Source of the DNA: Owenia fusiformis
Taxonomy: Eukaryota; Annelida; Polychaeta; Sabellida; Oweniidae
Direction of reading: 5' to 3'
Length of the DNA stretch: 64,000 nt
Assembly (NCBI GenBank): GCA_903813345.2
Contig: CAIIXF020000004.1
Span: 6,903,525 to 6,967,524 of the forward strand
Shown: positions 1 through 13,100 of the stretch, one piece after another
Numbering within the stretch: position 1 is the first letter of the stretch
Layout: each line of letters starts with the position of its first letter
Notes under the pieces: generated by a model
Database searches by the model: none
What the model saw: the letters and a program-made list of their open reading frames with translations, nothing else
What the model was told of the DNA's origin: nothing
Made by a program: the position numbers and the translations under genes

Positions 1-1000
1 TGGCGTTTTGGCCCACTCTGTATGACCACAGACCACTGAATAATTGTTACTTTTTCACAACGGGCCAAAATCTGCTCTGGACCAAGTTTTAGACATTACA
101 ACAGTTAACAGAGAATCACAAATGAGGCTGCCTGCTCTCCGCCAGAGCCTACAGATGATTCAAGATGTATTCGTGACATCGAGGGACTAGCCAATCTATG
201 TGTATAGAGAAATGGTCGTGAAGATGCATGAAATGTAATCGTTCATGAGTAATCTTTCATAATATGACAGAGATTGGCATTGATTACACTGACTTAACTG
301 TTTATGCCACTTCTTTTTTCATGTTTTTAACGTTAACTGAAACATCAACGATAATGATGACCACTTAAAATTAATATCAACATTTTTTCTTAGTGAATCT
401 AAATCTGGAACTTTTTAACTCTTGTGGCCAGAAGTTAATCCCCACCCCCAATTACATAATGGTTTACCTGATTGCACAATAGAATCAGTTGACTGAGCAT
501 ATTTCAAAACTTGGCACAAAGGCCTTTTCACCCAAGGCTTTACAATGTTTTTGTGTGTTTTTTTGGGACGCACTGTACGAGTATAATTCAATAAACAATG
601 GTACGCCTAATTTTTGATGAAATGTAATTTTTTCAGATTTTGACCGATCGTACTACTGAAAGTTTGACAATGATAGTAATCACACAGATTATTCGATTAA
701 AAGAAACGATTGCATCAAATATAAAATATATCATTTGAAGGACAATATAAAAATGTCACCTCGTCCTCAAATTAATGAAACAAACATCATATCGATACAG
801 ACATAATCTTATTAAAAAGAGAGAGACATATAAAAGGTAGTTGGAAAAGAAACAGTATTAGATTAATCTGTACCAAGGTCGCACGGCTAAAGTCGAACTC
901 AAATAATTTTCCAGGAATAGAGTCGAATGTTCCAGCATGGTAATCAATGTATTTTAATACGAGACCGCCTTTGATCTTAACATCATACTATTTGATCTAA
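1..1000. other. Flank downstream of the SRCR gene
   Basis: A+T-rich sequence with no coding exon, RNA gene or clear repeat that I can support. It lies beyond the 3' end of the minus-strand SRCR gene. Confidence 0.4.
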
Positions 1001-1002
1001 AT

Positions 1003-1018
1003 TTTATTTCATTTTATT
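1003..1018 (-). promoter_or_regulatory. Poly(A) signals for the SRCR gene
   Basis: Two TTTATT strings on the plus strand (1003-1008 and 1013-1018) read AATAAA on the minus strand, about 125-140 bases after the stop codon at 1141-1143. Position and strand fit the 3' end of the SRCR gene. Confidence 0.45.
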
Positions 1019-1140
1019 AACATGCGTTTATCAGTACATTGAATAACTGGTCATTTTCCTCAAGACATTCTTGTAAATTTTGTGGCTTTTGGATCGTCTC
1101 CCTGTGCATGTTTTTACAGAATTAGTCATCTTTGACCACT

Positions 1141-4100
1141 TCATCCTTGATATCGAGTCTTCTTGGAGCGTTTTTTCTTTCTTATCCGAGTGCATTCGGG
1201 AAGTTTGAAATCGTTATCCACTACACCATTATCATATTTAAACCATTCATAGTTGACAGATTTGCCGCATGCAAATGTTTTCCCTTGTAAAGCGGTGGTA
1301 AACGTGGATGGACCTCGACACCTCAACATACAGACTGTCAGGTCATCAGCTTCATTTGTACATGTTCCAACTTGTTTGTAGTCCTGTGACAGAGCCTTGG
1401 CACATTTCGACTCAATATCTAAATGTAAATAATCAATTCTGCTTATAATATCATTATATCTTTAAAATCCTCCTCGCTTTTCTTGTTCATTTCACGCTGA
1501 ATAATATTTTTCTATGACGTTTAAAATAGACAAGAAGAACGATAGTGTCGCCCTGTACCAACATGACAAAGGGGTATCAACACATCCTAGGAAGGTTCAG
1601 TTTTTTCTAAATCTGGAGGGGGCTCATAGACAATTTTGACCAAAAATCAATTGAAAAGTGCTAAAAATGGTGAAAACTGCATGATTTTGAAAAAAATTTT
1701 GACCGTTCCACTACTGTTTTTATCTTCTTGATTAATCTTGTCTTCTAAAGTTACTGTTCCTATATAATAACCGTCTAATTACATATTATGGCAACCATAT
1801 TATGGTTGGCCTATTAGTATAAAGAGTGCATGCGTTGTTTACGGGTGTGTAGGCGTTAATTACGCTCGTGTAGATGTAAAATTACGCCCGTGCTGACGAA
1901 AAATTACGCCTGTGTAGGCGTAAATTACGCCCGTGAAGAAGTAAATTCTACGGGCGTTCAGAATACATTTACAGGCGTGAACTTACGGCGTTAAAATTAT
2001 TAATTACGGGCGTTAAGACTGTTATTTTACACGCGCTGAGAAACATCTTCACGCCCGTCGAGTTCATTTTAGCGCCGTGAATTATGAACCAATCAGCATC
2101 TTGCTTACATGATGATACGATGCATTATAGCTAAAAGTACAACTCCAAGATCCTTGTGCAAGTTAATAACATACTCATTATTGTGCCAGGAACAACTGTT
2201 GCAATTGGAGGCATATGAAATATTATTTCTTTTCTGGGTATCTCGGTGCACTATTTGTGCAAATGTGAAAGATTTACATCGTATATTAAATGAGTTATGT
2301 ATTCCTGGAAATAACATGTGACATATAAAGACGGCTGCATAAAGATTCCAAAAAGTACACATCTCCCTAACACCAAATTTGAACATATGTTGGCTAGGTA
2401 TACTAGGTATATAGGCTCATTTGACATTTTCAGTACATTTTCAAAGAATGCCAGATCTGCAGGATATAGTCTAGAGTCAATTTGCAGTTGATCAGATACT
2501 ATAATTCTAGTATCTGGACACATCCTTTAGAGGGATACATTAGCGATCTGACTGTATAATGAGACTGTAAGCTGCAATGCGTGTGAGCTTAATAAGTCCC
2601 TACCTAGCCTACCTCTGAAGCCGACGCCTAGATTGGAGAATTATCCAAAAATCATCGTATTTAGAAACCAAACATGTATACCTTCTCAAAATACTCTGCA
2701 ATTTTGTCGTTTCTACAATGGGTGTTGATAACTGCCAACACAGTACATGTCTCTTCAATTTGCCTTTTAATATAATTTGCTCTAAAAAATGAATACTTCT
2801 TTGGTTAAATCTAGTTCAATCTTGAACGAATATTTAAGGACCTCAATGCAATACACTAAAATGTAAGCAGGCTTCTGATTGTTGTTTACTAGCGCAAGTA
2901 TCTCGGAGTTGCTCTTTTAGCAAGGATCCATTAAATCATCATGTAAGTAAGGTTCTGATTGGTTCATAATTTACGCGCGCTAAAAATAAACTCCACGGGC
3001 GTGAAGATGTTTCTCAGCGCGTGTAAAATAACAGTCTTAACGCCCGTAATTAATAATTTTAACGCCGTAAGTTCACGCCTGTAAATATATTCTGAACGCC
3101 CGTAGAATTTACTTCTTCACGGGCGTTATTTACGCCTACACAGGCGTAATTTTTCGTCAGCACGGGCGTAATTTTACATCTACACGAGCGTAATTAACGC
3201 CTACACACCCGTAAACAACGCATGCATTCTTTATACTAATAGGCCAAATTACAGGGCAATACGCATGTTCTTTCTGGAAAACGTTTTTTGATGAGAAACC
3301 TTTAAATATGCCACTAATTCCAATCAAACCTACCGGTTGCATTACTTGCATTTTTCAAATTTTGTATCAATATACTACTATTTATCATTGTTTTCAAAAT
3401 AAATTTATTTTAAAAGATATAATATATAGATACCTACCATCTTTTAATAAAGAGCTACATGACACGGCAATCGGGGAATTCTGGTTCTTGTCACAACCCT
3501 CGGTGACTCCCCAACCATTGTGTGCACACCAACGTAACGGCGCATCACCGAAGCAGAACATTCCAGAGAGCCAAACTTTTGAACCGGAATTGGCGAACCC
3601 TATAAGGTAGACAGGATGATATTAATCTGAATACATCAGAGAAGTGCAAAATTCCCTAGATCTCTTATTGTAGGCTACTCGTGTAATATGAAGCATACGA
3701 TCAGATCCGATGCTAATGGATTGTGTAAAAAAAATCGATCCACCTCGATGGGAATCGAACTCACAACCTCCCGATTACACATGACTTACATTTCGAGAAA
3801 AACCTATTTGTTGTGAACTTTGACTCTCATAGTTCAGACCGGTGTGAAAGAAATGATGGTCCCCCAGGGATTGTGGTCCCCTTTCTTAACGGCCCTTACT
3901 GGCCCTGGTTGTGTATAAGATAATGAGAGAAAGAGTTGTATTTAGGTCACCATATAAATCAATGGAGAGTAGGACCATAATTTGACAGGACCTCCTACCC
4001 TTTTACACCTGCCTTATCTTTCGAGAGGGTAAGATTCAAGGGATTTGCACAATACCCTCCCCGTTTTAAGTGACCTCTTGAAAAAATGGTGAAGAATGTT

Positions 4101-7100
4101 GAAAAATGTTTGCTGTATCATTGGGCAATTAAAAAATTCATTTCTTCAGTACAGGTACACTGTATACGAATATTTGCGTGTACTCGTATGTATATGAGTG
4201 AGATTTTTATGATCATTTGAACAACTTTCTTTATACATAGTACAGCTAGATAGGGCACCCCAATTACGTTTTACTGGAGTGCATTGGGACCCTACAACCC
4301 AGAGACTAGCTGCAAAAAGTCATTGCATTCGGCGTACAACTGGAGGAGTAAACCAGTAATCACAATGAGGATTTTGTTAGTCTGTAATAGTGTTAAAATA
4401 TGGTCATTACCTGGGCTTTCAATAAAATTTTATCATTGCATTCGGCGTACAACTGGAGGAGTAAACAAGTAATCACAATGAGGATTTTGTTGGTCTGTAA
4501 TAGTGTTGATATGGTCATTACCTGGGCTTTCAACAAATTTTATCATTGCATTCGGCGTACAACTGGAGGAGTAAACAAGTAATCATAATGAGGATTTTGT
4601 TGGTCTGTAATAGTGTTAAAATATGGTCATTACCTGGGCTTTCAACACATTTTATCATTGCATTCGGCGTACAACTGGAGGAGTAAACAAGTAATCACAA
4701 TGAGGATTTTGTTGGTCAGTAATAGTGTTGATATGGTCATTACCTTGGCTTTCAACAAATCTAATGTCTTCATCTTTGTATCCAAGACTTGAGCACACTC
4801 CGGATTTCACCGGTAGCCGGGAGTTATTACAAATCGTTCCCCATTCTCCATCATGCAGGACCTCCAATATACCAGCAGAATCGTCATTCCCGCCTACTAA
4901 CCTATACTGAGCTAAAAAGGACATCTCTCCATAAATATTGGAACTAGAGACTTTAAATTGGAAAGCACATTAAAGCATGTTAAAATCTTAAAGGAATATG
5001 TCATCAAATAAGACCTTAAGTCCCTTAATTTTTTTAATTTTGTTATATTAACCGTAGGATCTTGACTATGATATAATGAATTAAACTGGCTATTTTAATC
5101 GTTCTATCGTATGTTCCTTCAATTCAATATATTCGAAAAACAAAACCGGAACATCACAAACCAAGGTGTCTCCCACAATACCTACCATTTCCGGTCGGAT
5201 TACAATCAACACCAGCACCATGACGATAGTAACTTTCTCGATTTGTGTCTCCCCAGATACAGCTTTGAATCTCGGCGTCCTGGAATAAGTTGTTTTTGAC
5301 ACTGGTATTAACAGTTCATTTGTTTCTATAATACAGTGCGTATCAAAAACGCAACAATGAATATATCGCGAAACCATAACACTGTTGATGACTGCATCGA
5401 TTTCATTCTATGAACCATGAAGCCATGTTTCTTCTCCTTTATGTCATTTATTCACACGTAAAGCTTAGGTTAGGGATGTTTTAGCCATTGCAAAAACCAG
5501 TGCATTTGGTCAGGTCCCTTTGGAAGAAGGTGTGGCAGGTGTCGATCAAACAGCTGCAGCGTGTTCATACTCATACAAGATTATACATCACACCCCTCCG
5601 AATGACCACCATTTCTTTGCACACATACACTCCCCTCCATAAGTTTGGCAACCAATATTGATGAAGGCGTAACTTGACTTTATTTCCAATACCTCCAAAT
5701 TTTCTCAATTTTTTTCCTCAATTACAATAGGTCAAAAATTGATGATAAATTTGATGAATTTTTGAAAATCGTCATTCCCATGTAATCCAATGGGAAATGG
5801 AGGGTTCGGGGCAAATCAGAAATCAGGATATCTTTTTAGTAAAAGATTCAGCAAAAAAATATTTTTATATAGAAAATTGAATTGTCTAACTTTTATAAAC
5901 ACTAAGTGTTTATTTTATTTGATGAATATTAAAGTTACGGCGCTTCAAAGTCATTTTAGAAAATAATTTTTCGCCTCCTGTGTTATTTCAATGGGAGAGG
6001 TTTTTTGAAAAACAATTTTGACTTTAAAGCCTTATAACTTTGTTGAACCTGAAGAAACATATCATTTTTTGTTAAATAAAGTTAGCAAATTCAATTGTCT
6101 GCCTAACTCGTATTTTTTGCAAGGACTCGGATGGATGGATTTTCTGTCATATGACTTGCGGCAAACCTACCATTTCCAATTGGTTAACATGGGAATGTCG
6201 ATTTTTAAAAATTCATCAAATTTATCATCGATTTTCGACTAAATGTAATTGAGGAAAAAAATTGATAAACTTTGGAGGTATTGGAATTAGAGAAATTACG
6301 TTTCCATTAATAGTATAAGTATTTTCATCGCAGGTTAAGTAAATAAAAATTCAAAGGTAAAGAGGCTTTAACACGTAGTTCGATGGGGGAAAAAAGGTTG
6401 CCAAACTTATGGAGGGGAGTGTATGAGATGGACTCATTTATCCATGTCATGCATGACTCTCAGTCATCTGTAGGATCGAGCAGTCAACCAAGACTCGGTC
6501 CGGTGGTTCAAATAAATGACATATCATTGGAAAGAGGAAAAACTTTACTTTGTGGTACATTGGTTTTGTGATTTTACAATTTGTTTATTTGTGCGTTTTT
6601 GATACGCAATTCATATCGCTAGACTTTTGTTGGTTCTGCGAATCATGATCAGAATTCAAAATGTTCATCTGGGAAATGATCGCGGCACACTCCTTTAATT
6701 AATGGACCGATGGTTATGAAGTGAAGTGAGTGTCGATTCTACATTGAGTTTAACTCAAAGGAACTTATCCGTAAACCTCTCCCCTCTTCTCTTTTCATGA
6801 AAATTGTATAATTATATATAAATCTCACATTTGCATCACACATTCGTGTTCCTGCAGTAGCCCAGAATAGTAAACTTTCACTCTTCCCGAAGTAGCCGGT
6901 GCTGTAGCCATATGGCGCCTCTGTGACGGAATTGCCAAGTTGTCTGCAGACTATCTTCGCCATATCCTCATTGAACAAGTAGTCCAAGAGTGGCAACCAT
7001 ATACCTTGTTTTAACACCAGCAAGTTTCCCCGTTCCTGAGTGTCACCTCCAACGAGCTTAACTAAAAGCACACATTCATTTATTATTTTGGCACTACATT

Positions 7101-10100
7101 AACTTTAGGAGCCTCTTTAATTGACGTTGATGAATCCTTTTAAATCGCTAAACATTAGTAGAGTTTTACGTGTACCAGAATTAGACTTTCGGTAGACAAA
7201 TGAAGTGTACTTACATAGTGAGTTCTCTTTTTAATTTCTCATTTTTAATGTCCGTTTTTCAAAAAATTGCAACATATTTCTTATATTAATTGCTCGTTAA
7301 CCACTGATTCGTCGGTGAAGCGTGAAATATATGAATATACCATAAAAATGAATAAAATAAAAATATAAAATAAAATGAAAATAAATAACAAATACAGTTA
7401 GATTTTATTTGTATGAATAATATTTAATTTCATTAGCCTACATATGTACTGAATTAATAAGCCAAAAATATTACATAATTTTCGATAATTTCGATACGTA
7501 TACAAATATAGGCTAAAATATTCATGCATTAACGTCTTGTAACGATTGAATAAATCATTACGAATTTTAAGCAAATTATATTCTTATCAGAAGTTCGTAA
7601 CATTTTACGTCACATTTCTTAAAAATAACAAAATGATAAAACATTGAAAACATTTCGCTCAACTCGAAGAATGTTTGTTTATAGTTTAATTCGATTAATA
7701 AGTTCTAAGATGTTAACATTATGCTCCTTTGCAACTAATACCCCACAAAAATTATTATATTTATCTCACAACTCTACATTATCATAATAGTCACAATAGC
7801 CATAACTCTATATAGCTATATTTGATGCCACACAGTACCTGTGTCCTCTTGTTTGACCTCTCCACATGTTATCACTATTCTTTCACTGCATTTTTCAAGT
7901 TCTTCATTGACTGTCGGATTGCATTCATCTAATGTATCCTCGTCACCTAAAGATATAACGTACACAGTATTGCAATAAGTCTTTAACGTTAGGTTTTTTA
8001 TAAATAAAGTCCACTAAATTATGAACGTATTCTTTGGAGAAGTCGCTACGGGGAATGACATTATCTCGATTGGATACAGAGCTAAGATAAGGGATATTTG
8101 AGATGCTATACGGTGAAGTTAGGACTTCCACAAGTAGAAAAAAGGACTTTTGAAATGTGAAAATAAACTCCATCTTGTTAACAAACCATTAACGCATATA
8201 GAAACAAGACATTAACAAGCAAAGTGTCACCATCTGCCATTTATTACAGACAGCAACCGCTGTTACAGACGCCGAACACCAACCAAAGAACACCATCAAC
8301 AAAAGGTGGAGACGATAACAATAACATAAAAACATAAAAATATTTACGTTCCCAAACATTTCAGGGATCAATGTCACGATCAGAACCAAAATACCATTTG
8401 AAGATTTTACCTTGACACCCAGCCGACAGAGTCACCTGGCGGAGAACATCGAATTCCTGCATGAAATACTCTATATCGAGTCCAGAAGAGCGTAGTATTG
8501 GGAAGACATCGCTGGTCGACGCGGCTGCTGTCCCACTGAATCCAAGCTCTTTGCAAACGACACTAGCGTCTTCTTGGGTGAATTCGTCGTCACCAGTCCT
8601 AGCACAAACGCCGTTCCACTTGCCGCCACGGTATATTTCTAGCTGGCCATAGTTAGGGTTACCATAGACAAGACGCGATTTGACTAAAATATGGAAAAGT
8701 TTGAACTGTTTATATATCAACATTGGTGTGTTGATAATAAACTTCATCTGTCCGGAAAGGCAGACCGATGATCATTTATGCACAGAATTATTTTGGATGC
8801 CCATGCTTCGATGTACAAGAATATTAAAAACAGAAAATAAATATGTCCTTCCTTTCGCCATCAAGTAGTGAAGGGAATGAATTATATGTTCGTTGATCAT
8901 AAATGTGCATGCATAATATGATATTTTAAAATTATAATTGCGAAAAGCTTGAAACAAGAGCGTATTATTTCCTTATTTTTAGAAAAAAAGTGTTAACGGT
9001 TTTAGGCGACATCTTTACAGAGCATTAAAAGTATAATTCATATTGGAACTTCTAATTCGCTCACTGGTTGGCTCATCTGGCATGCAAGTCACTCCGGCAT
9101 CTTCAACGTGTTTACACGGTTCAGTTTTCTCCTCTTCACATTCTTCAAAGCTGTTCTCTGTTCCTTTACACTTCAGACTTCTGATATGAATCGGCCCACT
9201 GCCTTCCCCGAAGTAAGCATTCTTATGTACAATTGGATCTCTACAAAGGATTGCAACGCATTCTCATGTACAGTTGGATCTCTACAATGGATTGCAACGC
9301 ATTCTTATGTACAGTTGGAACTCTACAAAGGATTGCAACGCAATTTTTATGTACAATTGGATCTCTACAAAGGATTGCAACGCAATTCTCATGTACAGTT
9401 GGATCTCTAAGGATTGCAACGCATTCTTATGTACCGGCTTTACTTAAAAGTGGTCCGATAGAAAACTTCTATTGCCAAACTTTTGAGTGATGGTGTAAAA
9501 AGTACTCAATTAAAGACTTGAGAAGTATCGAAACGTTTCATATCTTAATTTGTCAACAAAATACTGAACATTATATACGAATACAATGAGGACTTGCCTA
9601 GATATTCCAAGGCCGAGTTCTCTGCAGACAACTATGGCGTCTCTTAGGTCCCAGTGATCGTCACAAATAGTTCCCCAGACGCCATCGACTTGTATTTCAA
9701 CACGACCTTCATTTTCAGTGGTGCCCCCTACCAGCCTTATATTCTCTAGACAATACAAAGAAAAGATTTGTTACTAATTCATTCTGTGATCAACCATTGT
9801 GTTTATGTTATCCTGTCACCAAATAAACTCTAAGTATAAAATACAGTGAATCAATTCATTTAGAACACAACTAATTAAACAATTTACAATAGTGGATACG
9901 TAATTTCAAAGATTTAAGCCCTAGACTCAGTGTAGTGCGCTCAGTGCGCTGAATCATTCCTTTTGAAGGTATTATTTTTAGATCTTTACATGAGCGCGCA
10001 GCAGGAATGCAAAGTTTAGGAAACAATGCCTGGGTGGAATGAATCATCCACAATGCATCAAGTCTTGGGCTTAAATTCTTTTCACTCATTGCAAAATACT

Positions 10101-13100
10101 TTCTCCGAAATTACCTAAAAGATGCGAAATCACTAAAAATAACATATTTTCAATGAAACTTTTTGCGAGGGTCAAGGTCGCAAAGCATCAATTTTAATCC
10201 AACTGTCACCTTGACAACCACATTAGGAGTGACCTTGGATGCTGTGATTGCTGGTATAATGCCATGCAGTTATATGAACTAATGTGTTATGATTGGCTGG
10301 AATCGGACACACCTTGCCTAGCTCTGTGTAACTGTATCGTAAGCTACGGACTGGCCTATGCAATACATCTGAGGAACTTGGGTGAATTATTATGTAAACC
10401 CATTTATTTCCTTCGTATTCATCTTCTCAATGCTAATACAGCGCTAATGATTCAAGGAGAATACAATAGCATGTCAAGGATACTAATCTTAGATAGAAAT
10501 GGAATATCTTTAAACCATTTTATGACGTTTTAATGTTGTAAATCATTGTTAAAAATTATTTATTCTCTCATCTACAATCAAATTGCAACATTATCCGAGT
10601 TCGACGATGATTAATTCTGAGAAAAGTGATAGCTGATTTAATTTCCTATTTCCGCAATAATGTCCTTTTGTCTAGCCGCTGGTACATTATCCAGAGATTA
10701 TCATGACGTTCGGGATATTGAGATTACTAAGATCATCCCGAGCCAAATATGAAACACCCGTCCAAGAGCAATGGCTGGAGAATTCAATTGTAGATAAGAT
10801 GAACTCGTGGGCAAATATAATATATTGTCCAAAGGGATAGTTCCAACATCCTGAAACGATTAAATGATGATCCGTCTATTATACACTCTTTAATGTTCTC
10901 AATAAAAGAGATTAAAAAGACGTATACCTATATAATAGTACCCTGCGTGCAGAGTCTAGTTTTAAACTAAGACGAAGCAAAGTGTACCGAATGATCTAAA
11001 TTACACTAATTTTACAGATTTTTAAACGAAGGCGCAAAACACTTTACAATAACTTCACGATAACTTTAATTCAACATATAAATTATATTTTTCTACATCA
11101 AGGTATGATGAAAATGACACGCAATTAACATCCCGTGAGTATCAACGATATGTTGATCAATTAATTAATCAACTTTTCTAAGAAAAGAAAAATATCTCGA
11201 GAACAATATATTGGGAATTTATCAAGGAACTTTTAATAAAAGCAACATTTCAAAATGGAATAATGAAGTGAACATCGATCTCAATAATCATGAAGGGCAT
11301 ATCATAATTAAATACCATGAACAAAGTGAGTTATTTTGAGCCAAAGCTTGTATACTTTAAATATAAATAGCTCCTCACAGATTTTTGCCTCCAAATAAAT
11401 ATCTACATACGCTCGTATATGTGTGGTCTCGAAGAATCTGCCTTTTGCCGTTTTTTCGAAAACCACTTTGAAACTCTTGGGCACTTATTTTATCATTGTG
11501 AATTGGCAAACAAATTACGAAGTGATATTAAGAAATGGTTGCCAGAGGGACTTTCTATTTTCAGTCATACGAGAACTTTATATAATATTTGGGTCAAGTA
11601 ATCATGGACGAAAATTCTATCCTATTAAACACAATTTTCTGTATATATAAAAGATATATATTATCAATGCAAATGTAAAAAATGTACGACCAAATTTTGT
11701 AGGTTTTAAAAGTAATGTAAAACTTACAATACTTTAAGTTAGATGTAAAGTTAGAGAAAGGGGAAAAGTGGGACGAGATCAAACACTTATTATAACATCT
11801 CTTATAACACACTCCAAATAATCTACATGCGCATAAAATGTAGAAATTATCAAGTCAATAATATGATGTATTTCGGATAGTGCTCTTAGCAGAAATAATC
11901 TGCAACTTATTGAATTTTGTTTAATTGCACTGTGTATCTATTGTAATTGAAAAACTGCTAACTTGAAATAAAAACTTATTAAAAAGATAATTAATCAAGG
12001 TTTTTTTCAAGACTGATCGAGACGAGAAAAAGTTTTTATGACCTACGATATTTTTTGTTTGAACAATAGAGATGATGAGGATCACAAAGAGTTCATTGCA
12101 ATTTTATTCTTTAAGTTTATCTTAGCGATTTGCAATTAACTTTACGTTCCGTGTATTGTCAGTCTTATTGTTAAACCTATTGATTACTCATCAATATATG
12201 ACCGATCAATCTCATTATATCATACCAGAGGCAAACAATATGTTTCTGATTATACAATGTCAACTCCATCTAGTCAACACGCATGCGATAAATCTTAAAA
12301 TATTTCCTCGGGAATTTATCTGTTGTACTAGTTTACAAAGTGTGATTATATAATTTCATAATGTAGGTATATAATGTATTATCTGCTCGTATGCTATAAA
12401 TATTTAATATTTGCCAAGGATATAAATTTGTTGTACTTTAAAACGTCTAATTTGTATTAAACGATTTTAAATATAGTCGACCAGTATACTATGACACTAT
12501 GTATACAGGTCGGCCAAAATGAAATCGGTGAAAAGACGCGACAGATATATTTGAATATTAAATATTTACTAATTTAATTGAACTAACTAATTTAAATATG
12601 AATAGATCCTGCCGTGTATCCTGATTCAATAATTCCGTAATTGACTGATTAATTTTGGAAAATTGATAGGTTAATCCGGTTGCCGACTGCCGAAGAATAC
12701 AAGCAAAGTCCTCTCAGAACCTTTACCTCTTCGTTTGAAGAGCACTATATGAATCAATGAAGGATTTTATCTTGTTTAATTGATCCTTTGTGCCTGGTGA
12801 GAACAAACGCATTTAGTAAATTAGAAATATAACTACAAAAAGTTTCACTTTCGGTAAAACCTGACTACCAATGTCAGTAGAATATGATTAGCCATATCAT
12901 GTAGTTACATGTTTCGAAGTCAAAAGTATGTATAATACGACTATAAATTATGTCTACAGAGATAATATATAATTTATGTAATCATGCACATTAAAAGATA
13001 TGGATACACTTCATCTACGTGAAATTTAATGGATTTAATATGACGTGTTTTGGGCACTTGAAATTTACAGGGTGGGCCAAAAAACAATACTCAAGTTTAA

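Noticed and set aside
9108-9490. Plus-strand ORFs of 85-100 codons
   Set aside because: They run opposite to the SRCR-1 exon and through the 41-bp array, so they are shadows.
10264-10533. 89-codon plus-strand ORF
   Set aside because: No family resemblance, and it lies just upstream of the decayed LINE in a large intron. No support for coding.
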